Assembly (NCBI RefSeq): GCF_007859855.1
Contig: NZ_SJPK01000001.1
Location: 1-64,000 of the forward strand
From: Allorhodopirellula solitaria
Lineage (GTDB): Bacteria > Planctomycetota > Planctomycetia > Pirellulales > Pirellulaceae
Direction of reading: 5' to 3'
DNA length: 64,000 nucleotides
Positions within the stretch are counted from its first letter, which is position 1, and every line of letters begins with the position of its first letter. A program made the translations under genes and the position numbers. This document shows positions 28,047 to 36,735 of this stretch, one piece after another. Under the pieces are notes generated by a model. It was not told where the DNA came from. It worked only from the letters and a program-made list of their open reading frames with translations, and did not search any database.

Positions 28047-28985
28047 TCACATCCGAGTGCTCGTGCCCTGGGTGAGCGCCATGAAGGCGGACTCCAGATC
28101 GAGCTCTTCTTCGGAGAAGCGGCGGAGATTGATACCGTTCTCGATGAGAAGCTTGGGTAGCTCACTGTAGTCATCCGTATCACTGTTGAGAATCACGCGC
28201 ACCGCGTCGTCACCGGGCTGGGTGGACTGGACGAGTGGATGGTTCTCAAACAGATCTGCGATCTGTTGCATCTGATCCCGTTGGCTAGGCTGGATAATCA
28301 ATACGGTATGCTCGCGCACCATCCGGATCACCTCGGTGACCCTGGCATTCTGCTTCAATTCGCCGCGGTCAATAATCCCTACTTTATTGCAAACATCCGC
28401 TAGCTCGGGCAGAATGTGACTGCTGACGATCACAGTTTTTCCCATCTCGCCGAGACGCCGCAGCAAGTTCCGCATCTCGATCCGGGCCCGTGGATCCAGC
28501 CCCGACAAAGGTTCGTCGAGCAGCAGAACCTGAGGGTCATGCAGCAGGGTCCGGGCGAGCCCGAGGCGTTGCGTTTGGCCCCGTGAGAGGGTGTTTGCAA
28601 ACGCGTCGCGTTTGAAGTCGAGATCGACGATATCGAGCATCTCATTGACACGCTTGCGGCGATCGGGCCCGTTGATCCGGTACGCGGCCGCAAAAAACTC
28701 GAGATATTCGACCACGGTCATGTCGTCATAGACACCGAAGAAGTCGGGCATGTAGCCGACTAATCGGCGAATTTCTTTGGGCTGAGTGTGGACGCTGTGC
28801 CCGCACACATAGGCTTCGCCCCAACTCGGCTCGAGCAGCGTGGCGATAATCCGCATCGTCGTCGTTTTGCCAGCCCCGTTGGGTCCGATGAAGCCGAACA
28901 GATCGCCCGCTTCGAGGTCCAAGTCGATAGCTCGGATAGCGAACGCATCGCCATATTTCTTGGTCAAGTCAACGGTTTTGATCAC
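28047..28985 (-). CDS. ABC transporter ATP-binding protein
   Basis: 312 residues. Walker A GPNGAGKTTT (about 35-44), Q-loop YMPDFFGVYDDMTV, signature LSRGQTQRLGLARTL, Walker B VLLLDEPLSGLDP and the H-loop SSHILPE are all intact. The DrrA/GldA-like C-terminal extension is present. It energises an exporter or membrane remodelling complex; no classical ABC permease lies beside it, and the 803-residue membrane protein upstream is the only candidate partner. Confidence 0.93.
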   Translation of the reverse strand: MIKTVDLTKKYGDAFAIRAIDLDLEAGDLFGFIGPNGAGKTTTMRIIATLLEPSWGEAYVCGHSVHTQPKEIRRLVGYMPDFFGVYDDMTVVEYLEFFAAAYRINGPDRRKRVNEMLDIVDLDFKRDAFANTLSRGQTQRLGLARTLLHDPQVLLLDEPLSGLDPRARIEMRNLLRRLGEMGKTVIVSSHILPELADVCNKVGIIDRGELKQNARVTEVIRMVREHTVLIIQPSQRDQMQQIADLFENHPLVQSTQPGDDAVRVILNSDTDDYSELPKLLIENGINLRRFSEEELDLESAFMALTQGTSTRM

Positions 28986-29070
28986 GACAATACTAGCCGG
29001 AGAAAAGTAAAAAAGATGGAATCAACAGGCACAAATAGTCCTACGCTTTGACAGGCCGCGTGCCTGTCCC

Positions 29071-31482
29071 TCACTCGCGGCGTCCTTCCTCAACAGGAAG
29101 GACAATGCGAACCCAGCTATCTGTCTCACCCGGCGGCACGATCGCGGGAGAGGGTTCCTGGGTGTCCGCCTCGATGCTCAGAGTCGTCCACGGGTCACGG
29201 CACCGTGCAACGAGGATACAGCGGTCTTCATTGAGCAGATCCGTCCAATCGAGATGCCCCAGAATTTCGTTCTGCAGTCCCGTATAGCGGGTTCCACCAA
29301 CCACACCGTGAAACATCACCATCTCGGCAAGCCGCACGGGCTGGTTGGTTTGGGTCACGTCCCACGCCTCGGTTTGCGAGGAGCTTTCAAGAGCTCGCTG
29401 ACGCGACAATTGCCAACGAAAGTTCTTTTGCCGCAGACTGTCGATGTCCTCGATTGTTGCTGACGCGGGAAATCGTGTTGGCAGAAAGTAAACCCAGTTC
29501 TGATAAATCAACATCGCATCGAGCAAGTCCACTGGAAACGGATTGATCAGCTCGCCCTGCAACAGCTCGGAACCGCGCCGCCTCTGCACCGGAGAGGCGT
29601 TCACATGGGTGCTCAGCTGCATCTGCAACGCCAATGATTTACTGCTACGCGGCGCCAGTTCGAGCGAGTCGATACGGCTCGTTAAACTGGGTTCACCCTG
29701 GCCCTGCTGCGACTCCCGAGGAGGATCCAGCAACATCAGTGGAACATGGATCGGCGCATTCCAGGCATCGATCTGAATGCCCCCCATCTCGCGGCCTGGA
29801 GCACCAAAGGGTTGCAATACCTGATACGTCGTCGTGTCCGTCAGCTCAGCGAGTGGTTCGCTGGGCACGGCGCGAACATTCACACTCTGAGCAGGATGCG
29901 AATACAGGTAGGACCAATGAAACAAACGCGTTGTTCGAGTCGAGCCGTCGACATCGAGAATCTCCAAACCGCGTTGACGGAGCAAGGGATCCTTCTCCGC
30001 GGCCGCCGCTTCGACCGACGAATCGAGTTCGACTCGGGGGGCCGCCGCCATCACCAAGGCAACCGACAGGAGCACCGCGACAATGGGAAACGTCATCCAA
30101 CCTAGCAATGGGTTCCCAAACACACGCCGCACGACCAGGTAGTCCAACGGCGCCACCAGCGCCACCAGCCCAGCGATGATGAGCGCGATGATCGAAAACC
30201 CGACGCTGCGTTTGATCGGAAAATGATCCAAACTCCGCCGCACTTGCCCCGACAGATCCGAATACCCACTGACGCGAAAACTGCTACCCACCTCACTGCG
30301 TTTCTCACTCAGGACGTCTCCCGTCAGTTTCGTAACCAGATCGAGACGCTCAGGCCATTGAGTGAACGGTGCCGCATCGAGGTCGGCGGCAACCAGCGTG
30401 ATCTTGCCCATCCCTGCGGCATAGCGAATCGCCAGAGGCAACCCAATGCGTCGTGAGGTACGGCCCGCGATCAACACCTCGCCAACGCGCGACAACGTCG
30501 TGCCACCGGCGCCGATGACCTTGGGAAACTGCCACGCGTCAAAGCCCTGCAAACGCGTCTGACTGTTGGTGAACGTTTCGAAGCCGGACGGATCCATGCT
30601 CACTACGGAGGATTCAACAATCTGATCAGGCAACAGCTCGGCGAGCCACCCGGCGGCCTCCAACAGTGGTCCCGCCTTGGCACCCAAAGTCACGAACAAA
30701 CGGCCGCCACCTCGCACCCAACTCGCAATCGCCTCGCCTTGCGCAGCGGAAAGTCCAGACAACACATCAGTGCCTTCGGCGGTGATCAACATCAAATCGA
30801 CACCGGAAAATCCGAGCACGTGATCAGGCACGGCCCCCGCCTCGTCGACACGGGTGACCGCTACGGTGGCGCTCCGGTCGAGCAACTCGTTGGCACCAAT
30901 CGTGTCGATCCCCAGTGGGTTACCGATAACGACGGCCCAAGGCATGCCAACAGGAACCATCGACGGTCCCTCGGCGGGCACCCCAACTTCGGCAAAACGG
31001 GTGTCCCAAATCACCTCACCACCGGCATCCTCACCAGACGCCTGGGCTGCTGACGATGAATCGCGACTGCGGAGGATCAGCGGTGCGGCTTCCGTCCCCG
31101 GAATCGCGTAGGCAAAACTCGACGTCGGACCCTGCCCGTGTGACGCCTGCAGGAACTCCTGCTGATAGACCACCGCGACACCATCGCCGTCGGTCGTCTC
31201 CAATTCGACCGAACCGCCGTGCTGCGGTGGCAACCGCACCGAGGCCCAATGCCCGGCTCGATAATGCCCTTCGATACCCAGCCTCTCAGCGATATCCGGC
31301 TCCGACGCGAGCGATTCTTGAGCGGTCGCAGCAGGGAGCGACAACAACGCCGCGACGATGACCGCCCATCCACCGAGCAACAGACCCCACGATGGTACCT
31401 CGGGGGCGTTGCGGAGCGAAATGGCGTGAGCGAGCGTCACCGTTGGCCGGGATGCAGTCGCGAAACAGGAGCACTCCCTCAT
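29071..31482 (-). CDS. Large membrane protein with GATase-like periplasmic domain, ABC-associated
   Basis: 803 residues. A first membrane helix (about 33-53) is followed by a large extracytoplasmic part with a Rossmann/GATase-1-like stretch (VDLMLITAEGTDVL ... WVRGGGRLFVTLG, about 230-275), two adjacent helices (IIALIIAGLVALVAPLDYLV and FPIVAVLLSVALVMAA, about 430-480) and a C-terminal beta-rich domain. The plan resembles GldG-like proteins that work with GldA-type ATPases; the next gene downstream is such an ATPase. The start overlaps the MazG-like stop by ATGA. Function is inferred from context only. Confidence 0.75.
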   Translation of the reverse strand: MRECSCFATASRPTVTLAHAISLRNAPEVPSWGLLLGGWAVIVAALLSLPAATAQESLASEPDIAERLGIEGHYRAGHWASVRLPPQHGGSVELETTDGDGVAVVYQQEFLQASHGQGPTSSFAYAIPGTEAAPLILRSRDSSSAAQASGEDAGGEVIWDTRFAEVGVPAEGPSMVPVGMPWAVVIGNPLGIDTIGANELLDRSATVAVTRVDEAGAVPDHVLGFSGVDLMLITAEGTDVLSGLSAAQGEAIASWVRGGGRLFVTLGAKAGPLLEAAGWLAELLPDQIVESSVVSMDPSGFETFTNSQTRLQGFDAWQFPKVIGAGGTTLSRVGEVLIAGRTSRRIGLPLAIRYAAGMGKITLVAADLDAAPFTQWPERLDLVTKLTGDVLSEKRSEVGSSFRVSGYSDLSGQVRRSLDHFPIKRSVGFSIIALIIAGLVALVAPLDYLVVRRVFGNPLLGWMTFPIVAVLLSVALVMAAAPRVELDSSVEAAAAEKDPLLRQRGLEILDVDGSTRTTRLFHWSYLYSHPAQSVNVRAVPSEPLAELTDTTTYQVLQPFGAPGREMGGIQIDAWNAPIHVPLMLLDPPRESQQGQGEPSLTSRIDSLELAPRSSKSLALQMQLSTHVNASPVQRRRGSELLQGELINPFPVDLLDAMLIYQNWVYFLPTRFPASATIEDIDSLRQKNFRWQLSRQRALESSSQTEAWDVTQTNQPVRLAEMVMFHGVVGGTRYTGLQNEILGHLDWTDLLNEDRCILVARCRDPWTTLSIEADTQEPSPAIVPPGETDSWVRIVLPVEEGRRE

Positions 31483-31799
31483 GGCTTCTCATCCAAACTG
31501 CACTGACACTCCAAATGCCGGCACCCAGGACACCCCTGGCCATATTTGGCGGACAAGGCGTCCGCCAAGTTCACGTCCGCGACGTTAGCAATCGTGAACA
31601 GCCAAGCGATCACATCAGCAAATTCTTCCTGCAGGTTTTCGCGATCACTGCCGCGAAGGGCCGACGCCAACTCACCGACCTCTTCCATCAACCACATGAA
31701 CGTGCCATCGACGCCTCGGGCGACGTCTTTGTCGTAATACATGCGGCGGATGTGCTGCTGAAGATCCGCAATGGAAAGGTCGTTCGGGGGGGTATCCAT
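31479..31799 (-). CDS. MazG-like pyrophosphohydrolase with C-terminal cysteine cluster
   Basis: 106 residues from the ATG at 31799 (MDTPPNDLSIADL); the frame extends to 31868 but without family sequence. WLMEEVGELASAL and EEFADVIAWLFTIANVADV form the divalent-metal site of the all-alpha NTP-PPases. The tail CPGCRHLECQC offers four cysteines that could bind zinc. It is first in a minus-strand operon and overlaps the next gene by ATGA. It differs clearly from the MazG-like protein at 18096-18485. Confidence 0.85.
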   Translation of the reverse strand: MDTPPNDLSIADLQQHIRRMYYDKDVARGVDGTFMWLMEEVGELASALRGSDRENLQEEFADVIAWLFTIANVADVNLADALSAKYGQGCPGCRHLECQCSLDEKP

Positions 31800-32205
31800 C
31801 AGGCTATTCAATGCAATGTTATTAAAAACAGAAGTTTTGGAGACAACGGGAACCCGCTGCCGCTGCAAAATCTATAAAATTCGTGCCGCGAAGGCGACCA
31901 CGGCGGGGCGTCTTGAAACTGACGCTTTCCCCTTTCTCCGTTAGAGCCTAATCTAACCTCGCCAATTGCGGGGGAGGCTGAGTCAATTTCCTAGCGAGTG
32001 GCCGACCAAAATCCAGCGACACGCGTCCAACCTCGACGAACACGAACGCCCCCGTCTCCGCTAAACAGAATACGCTGTTCCTCTGAGCGCACTCGACCGC
32101 TAGACGGAGAATTGGCCACTTTTGTTCGCCGCGACCTCACTGCGCACCTGGCCCGTCGCCAACAATTCTTTCCACTCCCGCCCTCGAGTCCGCTCTCCAT
32201 CCTCC
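31800..32205. other. Divergent intergenic region without a recognisable gene
   Basis: 406 bases between the MazG-like gene (minus) and the sulfotransferase (plus). The first 80 bases are AT-rich (around 31810-31880) and are the likely promoter region of the minus-strand operon. Past 32000 it is GC-rich and open in several frames with no family resemblance. Confidence 0.45.
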
Positions 32206-33330
32206 ATGTCCCAATCATCGGTGAATCGCTACCCATTCTACAGCCCGCGATTTTGGCACGGGATGCGTCCCTCGGCGTGGTGGAAACTACTCCGTCAGGG
32301 CGACTTTTCGATCAGCCCCTCGCGGATCGGCTTGGCGATCTCGGTGAGCATCGCGACACCGTTCAACACAATCCTGATGCTCCTGGAGAAACTCTTCTTC
32401 CATCGCCGCCTCCGCGCCGCGGAACTGCATGGGCCCCCCGTTTTCATCATCGGGCACTGGCGCAGCGGTACGACGCTGCTGCACGAACTGATGGTTCGAG
32501 ATGAACGCTGGAGCAGCCCATCGACCTACCAGTGCTTCGCACCCTCGCATTTCTTGCTGACGCAGTGGTTTTTTCGCACCTTCGCCGGATGGCTGTTACC
32601 GGGCAAACGCCCGATGGACAATATGGCGACGGGGTGGGACCGGCCTCAGGAGGATGAGTTTGCGCTCGTGAATCTCGGCGTGCCCTCACCGTATCGCCGT
32701 ATCGCCTTCCCCCGCCGCGGTGGCGTCGACATGAACTATCTGGACTTCCAAGGCGTCAGCGAAGCGGAACGCCAAGATTGGCTGTCCACACTGAAATCGT
32801 TCCTGCACCGCGTGAGCATCTCGACGACACGGCCGCTCGTGATCAAAAGCCCCACGCATACCGGCCGGATCGGATACCTCGCCGACGCGTTTCCCCAAGC
32901 CCGCTTCATTCACATCACCCGCGACCCGCGTGAACTGTTCCCGAGCACCTGCCGGCTGTGGCGGAGCCTTGACGAAATCCAATCGCTGCAAGCACCGCCC
33001 GCCGATACGACCGACGACGGGATCGAAGAATACGTGCTCGACTGTTTCTCACGCATGTACACCGCCTTCGAACAACAACGACCTCAAATCGATCAACAAC
33101 ATCTGATCGAGATCCGTTACGAGGATCTGATCGCCGACCCCGTAGCGACCTTGGAAAAGATCTACGACTCCTTGCGTTTGGCTGATTTTGAAACCGTTCG
33201 CGACGAAATCCAGACCTGGACCGACAATGAACATCGCTCCTATCAACCCAATCAACACCGCTTGTCCGAATCACAGGAAAAGCAGCTGCAGGAGCGGTGG
33301 GGCAACTATTTCACCCGCTATGGATACTGA
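32206..33330 (+). CDS. Sulfotransferase family protein
   Basis: 374 residues from the ATG at 32206. The 5'-phosphosulfate loop FIIGHWRSGTTLLHEL (about 80-95) and the 3'-phosphate site KSPTHTGRIGYL with HITRDPRELFPS (about 205-245) identify a PAPS-dependent sulfotransferase. It transfers sulfate from PAPS to a hydroxyl of a glycan or small molecule. Sulfatases elsewhere in the window act in the opposite direction, so sulfate esters may be both made and broken. The stop lies 5 bases before the Fur-like palindrome. Confidence 0.85.
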   Translation: MSQSSVNRYPFYSPRFWHGMRPSAWWKLLRQGDFSISPSRIGLAISVSIATPFNTILMLLEKLFFHRRLRAAELHGPPVFIIGHWRSGTTLLHELMVRDERWSSPSTYQCFAPSHFLLTQWFFRTFAGWLLPGKRPMDNMATGWDRPQEDEFALVNLGVPSPYRRIAFPRRGGVDMNYLDFQGVSEAERQDWLSTLKSFLHRVSISTTRPLVIKSPTHTGRIGYLADAFPQARFIHITRDPRELFPSTCRLWRSLDEIQSLQAPPADTTDDGIEEYVLDCFSRMYTAFEQQRPQIDQQHLIEIRYEDLIADPVATLEKIYDSLRLADFETVRDEIQTWTDNEHRSYQPNQHRLSESQEKQLQERWGNYFTRYGY

Positions 33331-33335
33331 CTTTT

Positions 33336-33358
33336 TTATTGCTAATGATTCGCAATAA
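33336..33358. promoter_or_regulatory. Fur-box-like palindrome upstream of hemP
   Basis: TTATTGC (33336-33342) and GCAATAA (33352-33358) are perfect inverted repeats around TAATGATTC, which itself contains AAT-G-ATT on the same axis. The AATGATT core is that of Fur operators, and hemP is a classic Fur target in proteobacteria. It sits 108 bases before the hemP ATG. Binding by a Fur-family regulator is inferred. Confidence 0.6.
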
Positions 33359-33466
33359 GACTTGATCGGCGGCTGGGAACTGCTTAGATTGGGTCTCGAC
33401 ACACTTCCGCGAGCCGACGCTCGAGGCCTCCCACCCGACTCCGCGAGCAGGATCAGCGACATTCCG

Positions 33467-33763
33467 ATGGATTCGACGCCGCCGACCTCCCGACCTACCG
33501 ACGCGGCCATCGCCACCAACACGCCTGCTCCAGCGGGTCGTGCTGCGGCTGCGGTCACCGAGTCTGCTGAAATTGAGACGCGGGTAATGGGATCATTGCC
33601 CGGTCAAAATTCGCTCGCCCAGGACTGTGATTCCGCTCACACCCTGAAAGTCGTGCGGTTTGAAAGTCTCGCCCGCTGCGGTGAAGAAATTTGGATCGAA
33701 AATGACGGCCAACTCTATCGCTTGCGGAAAACCCGCCAGGGCAAACTGATTCTCACCAAGTGA
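33467..33763 (+). CDS. hemP: Haemin uptake protein HemP family
   Basis: 98 residues from the ATG at 33467, with a later ATG at 33587 that would give about 58 residues, the usual HemP size. The C-terminal half carries the family signature: FESLARCGEEIWIENDG followed by YRLRKTRQGKLILTK. HemP proteins are small cytoplasmic factors needed for expression of haem/iron uptake in some bacteria. The Ala/Pro/Thr-rich N-terminus is unusual and may be untranslated. No haem receptor gene lies beside it. Confidence 0.85.
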   Translation: MDSTPPTSRPTDAAIATNTPAPAGRAAAAVTESAEIETRVMGSLPGQNSLAQDCDSAHTLKVVRFESLARCGEEIWIENDGQLYRLRKTRQGKLILTK

Positions 33764-33823
33764 TCTGCGGCCCCGCCCTTTGAACTCGTGGACGTTTCTC
33801 GTAAATAAGGCTTCCCGTTCAAC

Positions 33824-34318
33824 GTGACTCACAACGAAAATATTCTCTCGATTGTCGCTGGCGTGACTGAGCAGCAGCGACTGGTGATTGTGCATCGCTC
33901 GCTCGAACAGCGTGATGCGATGCGCGTGGGCCCCGTTCGTTTGCACCATCCCGACGGGCTGCTTGCCAGCTCCCCCGACGAACCCTCCGCGGAAGCCGCG
34001 CCGCCAGCGTCGCGGCCTTTTTGTGAACAGATCCAAGCGATCCGCGATCGCCCGATCGTTCTCCGGCAGGAATCGTTCAGCCCCGCGGTAGGTTGGTTCA
34101 CTCAGAGCGAAATGGAACTGACCCTGGACCAGTGGGCAGCGATGCGAACAACACTCGTGCCCCATACCGCGAGCAGCGGCGCAAGTGTGCCCGCACCCCA
34201 AGTTCGAAAATCACGCCGATCCGCAGCGGGGCGGGACAGCAATCGCCCCCGGGTGATGTCTATCGACGGCGAAGTGATCGCGCTGCCGCTGCACGCAGAT
34301 CAAGCTGTCCCAGCCTAA
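33824..34318 (+). CDS. Uncharacterised protein following hemP
   Basis: 164 residues from a GTG at 33824, 60 bases after hemP and in the same direction, so probably cotranscribed. No signal peptide or membrane helix. The N-terminal part (ILSIVAGVTEQQRLVIVHRSLEQRD) and the middle (IVLRQESFSPAVGWFTQSEMEL) look like ordinary folded protein; the segment 110-145 is Ser/Ala/Arg-rich and probably disordered. I do not recognise a family. Its place suggests an iron- or haem-related job. Confidence 0.6.
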   Translation: MTHNENILSIVAGVTEQQRLVIVHRSLEQRDAMRVGPVRLHHPDGLLASSPDEPSAEAAPPASRPFCEQIQAIRDRPIVLRQESFSPAVGWFTQSEMELTLDQWAAMRTTLVPHTASSGASVPAPQVRKSRRSAAGRDSNRPRVMSIDGEVIALPLHADQAVPA

Positions 34319-34490
34319 GAAACCGTCGCCGTTCCAGCTATCAGGACGTGACTCGGGGGCGACGCGCCAAATGGGTGCGGTTTTCCAAAAACGCGGTGGC
34401 GACTATCCTGACCGGACGCGTGCGGCGTGTCCTTCATGGGAGAACGCGCCGTGTTGACGTCAGACACGCTTCTTTCCGGCTTGGACCCTC

Positions 34491-35795
34491 ATGGCAAACA
34501 CTTCGCCCACCCCATCGCTGCCCTTCAATCGTTCATTCATTGAGCAGGTCATCGCTGATCACCCCACCCCATTAGTACTCTATTACGAAGACGGTATCCG
34601 GCGTCGGGCCCGAGAACTTTCCGACGCATTCGCGTGGAACGAGGGATTCCAACAGTATTTCGCGGTCAAAGCGACCCCCAATCCACACATCGTCGCGATG
34701 ATGGCCGAAGAGGGCAGCGGTGCGGATTGCAGTAGCGTGGCCGAGCTAATCACTTGCGAACGCCTCGGCATCACCGGCCATGATGTGATGTTCACGTCCA
34801 ACAATACGACGGTCGAGGAATTCGCTGTCGCGGCCCGACTCGGGGCGATCATCAACCTCGATACCCCGCACCATATCGACCAGCTCCAACAGCTCGACGC
34901 CCTGCCCGAGATGGTTTCGTTTCGCTTCAATCCTGGTCCCGAGCGGCAGGGCAATGTGATCATTGGGGATCCCAAGGAAGCGAAATTCGGTTGCACCCGC
35001 GAACAGATCTTTGAGGGCTACGCCCGCTGTGCCGAACTCGGAATCACCCGCTTCGGCCTGCACGCGATGGTCGTTTCGAATGAACTCAACGTCGACGCGC
35101 TACTGCAGACCGCCGAAATGCTGTTTGAGCTGGCCGTTCAGATCCACGAGCGGACTGGAGTGGCCGTGGAATGCATCAACCTCGGTGGCGGCATCGGCGT
35201 CGCCTATGGCCCCAACCAAGAGGCCGTCAATCTCCAAGAATTCGGCCGCGGCGTGCAGTCGCTCTACGAATCCAAGCTAGTACCGGCGGGCCTCGCTCCG
35301 GTTCGCTTGATGATGGAGAATGGCCGAGCCATGACTGGCCCATTTGGATTTTTGGTCACCCAGGTGATCAACCAAAAAACGTCCTATAAGAACTACGTCG
35401 GCGTCGACGCATGCATGAGCAACCTGATGCGGCCAGGCATGTACGGTGCCTATCATCATATCAGCGTGCTCGGCAAAGAGCAGGAACCCGCCACGCAAAC
35501 TGTCGATGTCGTCGGTTCACTATGCGAAAACAATGATAAATTTGCCGTTGACCGCGAACTCCCCGCAACAGAAGTAGGCGATATCATCGTCGTCCATGAT
35601 GCCGGAGCACACGGTCACTCGATGGGATTCCAGTACAACGGGCGGTTGCGATCGGCTGAAGTCCTGTACAACGATGCAGGCGAAGTCCGAGAAATTCGCC
35701 GCGCTGAAACAATCGACGACTATTTCGCCACCGTCGATTTTGATACCGTCAAAGTAGCTCAGCAGCGAACCGCCACCAGCGGGCAGCCGAGCTAG
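34491..35795 (+). CDS. PLP-dependent decarboxylase, fold type III (diaminopimelate/ornithine type)
   Basis: 434 residues. YYEDGIRRRARELSDAF opens the TIM barrel, YFAVKATPNP carries the PLP lysine (Lys60), CINLGGGIG (about 228) binds the phosphate, and GSLCENNDKFAVDREL (Cys near 346) plus AGAHGHSMGFQYNGR complete the active site. The family includes LysA and carboxynorspermidine/ornithine decarboxylases. The GSLCEN and GAHGHSM elements fit a LysA-like enzyme, but the specificity loop is not decisive, so no symbol is given. Confidence 0.85.
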   Translation: MANTSPTPSLPFNRSFIEQVIADHPTPLVLYYEDGIRRRARELSDAFAWNEGFQQYFAVKATPNPHIVAMMAEEGSGADCSSVAELITCERLGITGHDVMFTSNNTTVEEFAVAARLGAIINLDTPHHIDQLQQLDALPEMVSFRFNPGPERQGNVIIGDPKEAKFGCTREQIFEGYARCAELGITRFGLHAMVVSNELNVDALLQTAEMLFELAVQIHERTGVAVECINLGGGIGVAYGPNQEAVNLQEFGRGVQSLYESKLVPAGLAPVRLMMENGRAMTGPFGFLVTQVINQKTSYKNYVGVDACMSNLMRPGMYGAYHHISVLGKEQEPATQTVDVVGSLCENNDKFAVDRELPATEVGDIIVVHDAGAHGHSMGFQYNGRLRSAEVLYNDAGEVREIRRAETIDDYFATVDFDTVKVAQQRTATSGQPS

Positions 35796-35834
35796 CTCGA
35801 CCGGCTCGCGTCCTGGCCAGCGTCTACAGACGAC

Positions 35835-35854
35835 GGGCGGACGCCAGCCCGCCC
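35835..35854. terminator. GC-rich hairpin after the decarboxylase gene
   Basis: GGGCGG (35835-35840) pairs with CCGCCC (35849-35854) across an 8-base loop, 39 bases after the decarboxylase stop and before the ferredoxin. There is no T run, so it is at best a weak or factor-assisted terminator. Confidence 0.3.
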
Positions 35855-35906
35855 AGCGGAACAACTTCACCCTCCACTGACCCTCCTTCCCACCTCACTT
35901 CATCCC

Positions 35907-36269
35907 ATGCCAAAACTCACCGTAGAGAACGTCGGAACTTTCGATATCCCCGCGGGAAAACGTCTGATCTCTGCTCTCATCGAAGACGCGGGAACGGACC
36001 AACTGCACGCCTGCGGCGGTGCCGCCAAATGCACGACCTGCCGCGTGGAATTCATCGAGGGAGAACCTGAAAAGATCACCCTCGCTGAAAAGGAACTGCT
36101 CAAAGTGCGTGAAGTCTCCGAACCTGGAGTTCGCCTGAGTTGCCAGATCGCATGCGAAGACGACATGAACGTCCGGCTGATCAGCCGGCTCGAAGGCAGT
36201 GGCCGCAAAGATCAAGGCGGCCCCGTCTCGAGCGAAATCGAACCACCTCCCGAATGGACGATGAAATAG
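35907..36269 (+). CDS. 2Fe-2S ferredoxin (plant/adrenodoxin fold)
   Basis: 120 residues. Cysteines 36, 41, 44 and 79 (ACGGAAKCTTC then LSCQIACEDD) make the C-x4-C-x2-C...C cluster site. Acidic patches around residues 50-75 fit docking to a reductase. It is a soluble one-electron carrier; no partner enzyme lies beside it. The C-terminal tail beyond residue 95 is polar and proline-rich. Confidence 0.92.
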   Translation: MPKLTVENVGTFDIPAGKRLISALIEDAGTDQLHACGGAAKCTTCRVEFIEGEPEKITLAEKELLKVREVSEPGVRLSCQIACEDDMNVRLISRLEGSGRKDQGGPVSSEIEPPPEWTMK

Positions 36270-36430
36270 CCTGAAAGGCGAGGTCCCGATCGCAACTCGA
36301 TACCCTCAGGCGATCCCCCCACCGCTGGCGAAACAGTCTATCGCCTGAATCCAGATTGGCCCCGCAATGGTGAGCCGAGGGTCGTGAGGCCAATGGCACT
36401 TGCCTTGGCCCCGTTTGGGGCATGACTAGG

Positions 36431-36528
36431 CAACGCACGATCAATTTCTGTCGTAGTGGACCAGGCGACGAGTCTAAAGCCGCAGGACCCGTCCACTACT
36501 AAAACCGACACTTATTCATCGTGTGTTG
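36431..36528. mobile_element. Palindromic MITE, copy 2 (98 bp)
   Basis: Opposite orientation to copy 1. Ends CAACGCACGAT (36431-36441) and ATCGTGTGTTG (36518-36528) lie between perfect 5-bp target duplications ctagg (36426-36430 and 36529-36533). Relative to copy 1 it lacks about 8 bases in one arm of the central palindrome, so the long stem is reduced. It lies in the gap between the ferredoxin and ugd, right beside another repeat. Confidence 0.9.
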
Positions 36529-36538
36529 CTAGGTTGGC

Positions 36539-36611
36539 AACCCGATGCGTCAGCGAGGAAAATGCAGTGCTTTGCGTGGTCAACGGATCATCCTCGCTCA
36601 CGCGTCGGGTT
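36539..36611. repeat. REP-like inverted repeat
   Basis: A 21-base arm AACCCGATGCGTCAGCGAGGA (36539-36559) faces its near-perfect complement at 36591-36611, with 19 of 21 positions matching and a 31-base centre. This looks like a dispersed bacterial REP element; I recall similar arms in Rhodopirellula but cannot search. The rest of 36270-36735 holds MITE copy 2 and short GC hairpins, and no gene. Confidence 0.65.
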
Positions 36612-36735
36612 ATCCAGACCGCTTCGCAAACTTAAAGTAAGTGCCATTCGCCGTCAGGCCGCGGTAACGCCGCTTACGCGTCTCGGCTCAATTAATAGAC
36701 AGCCCGAACGTCGGCTGTCACCTCTCGCCGACGAC

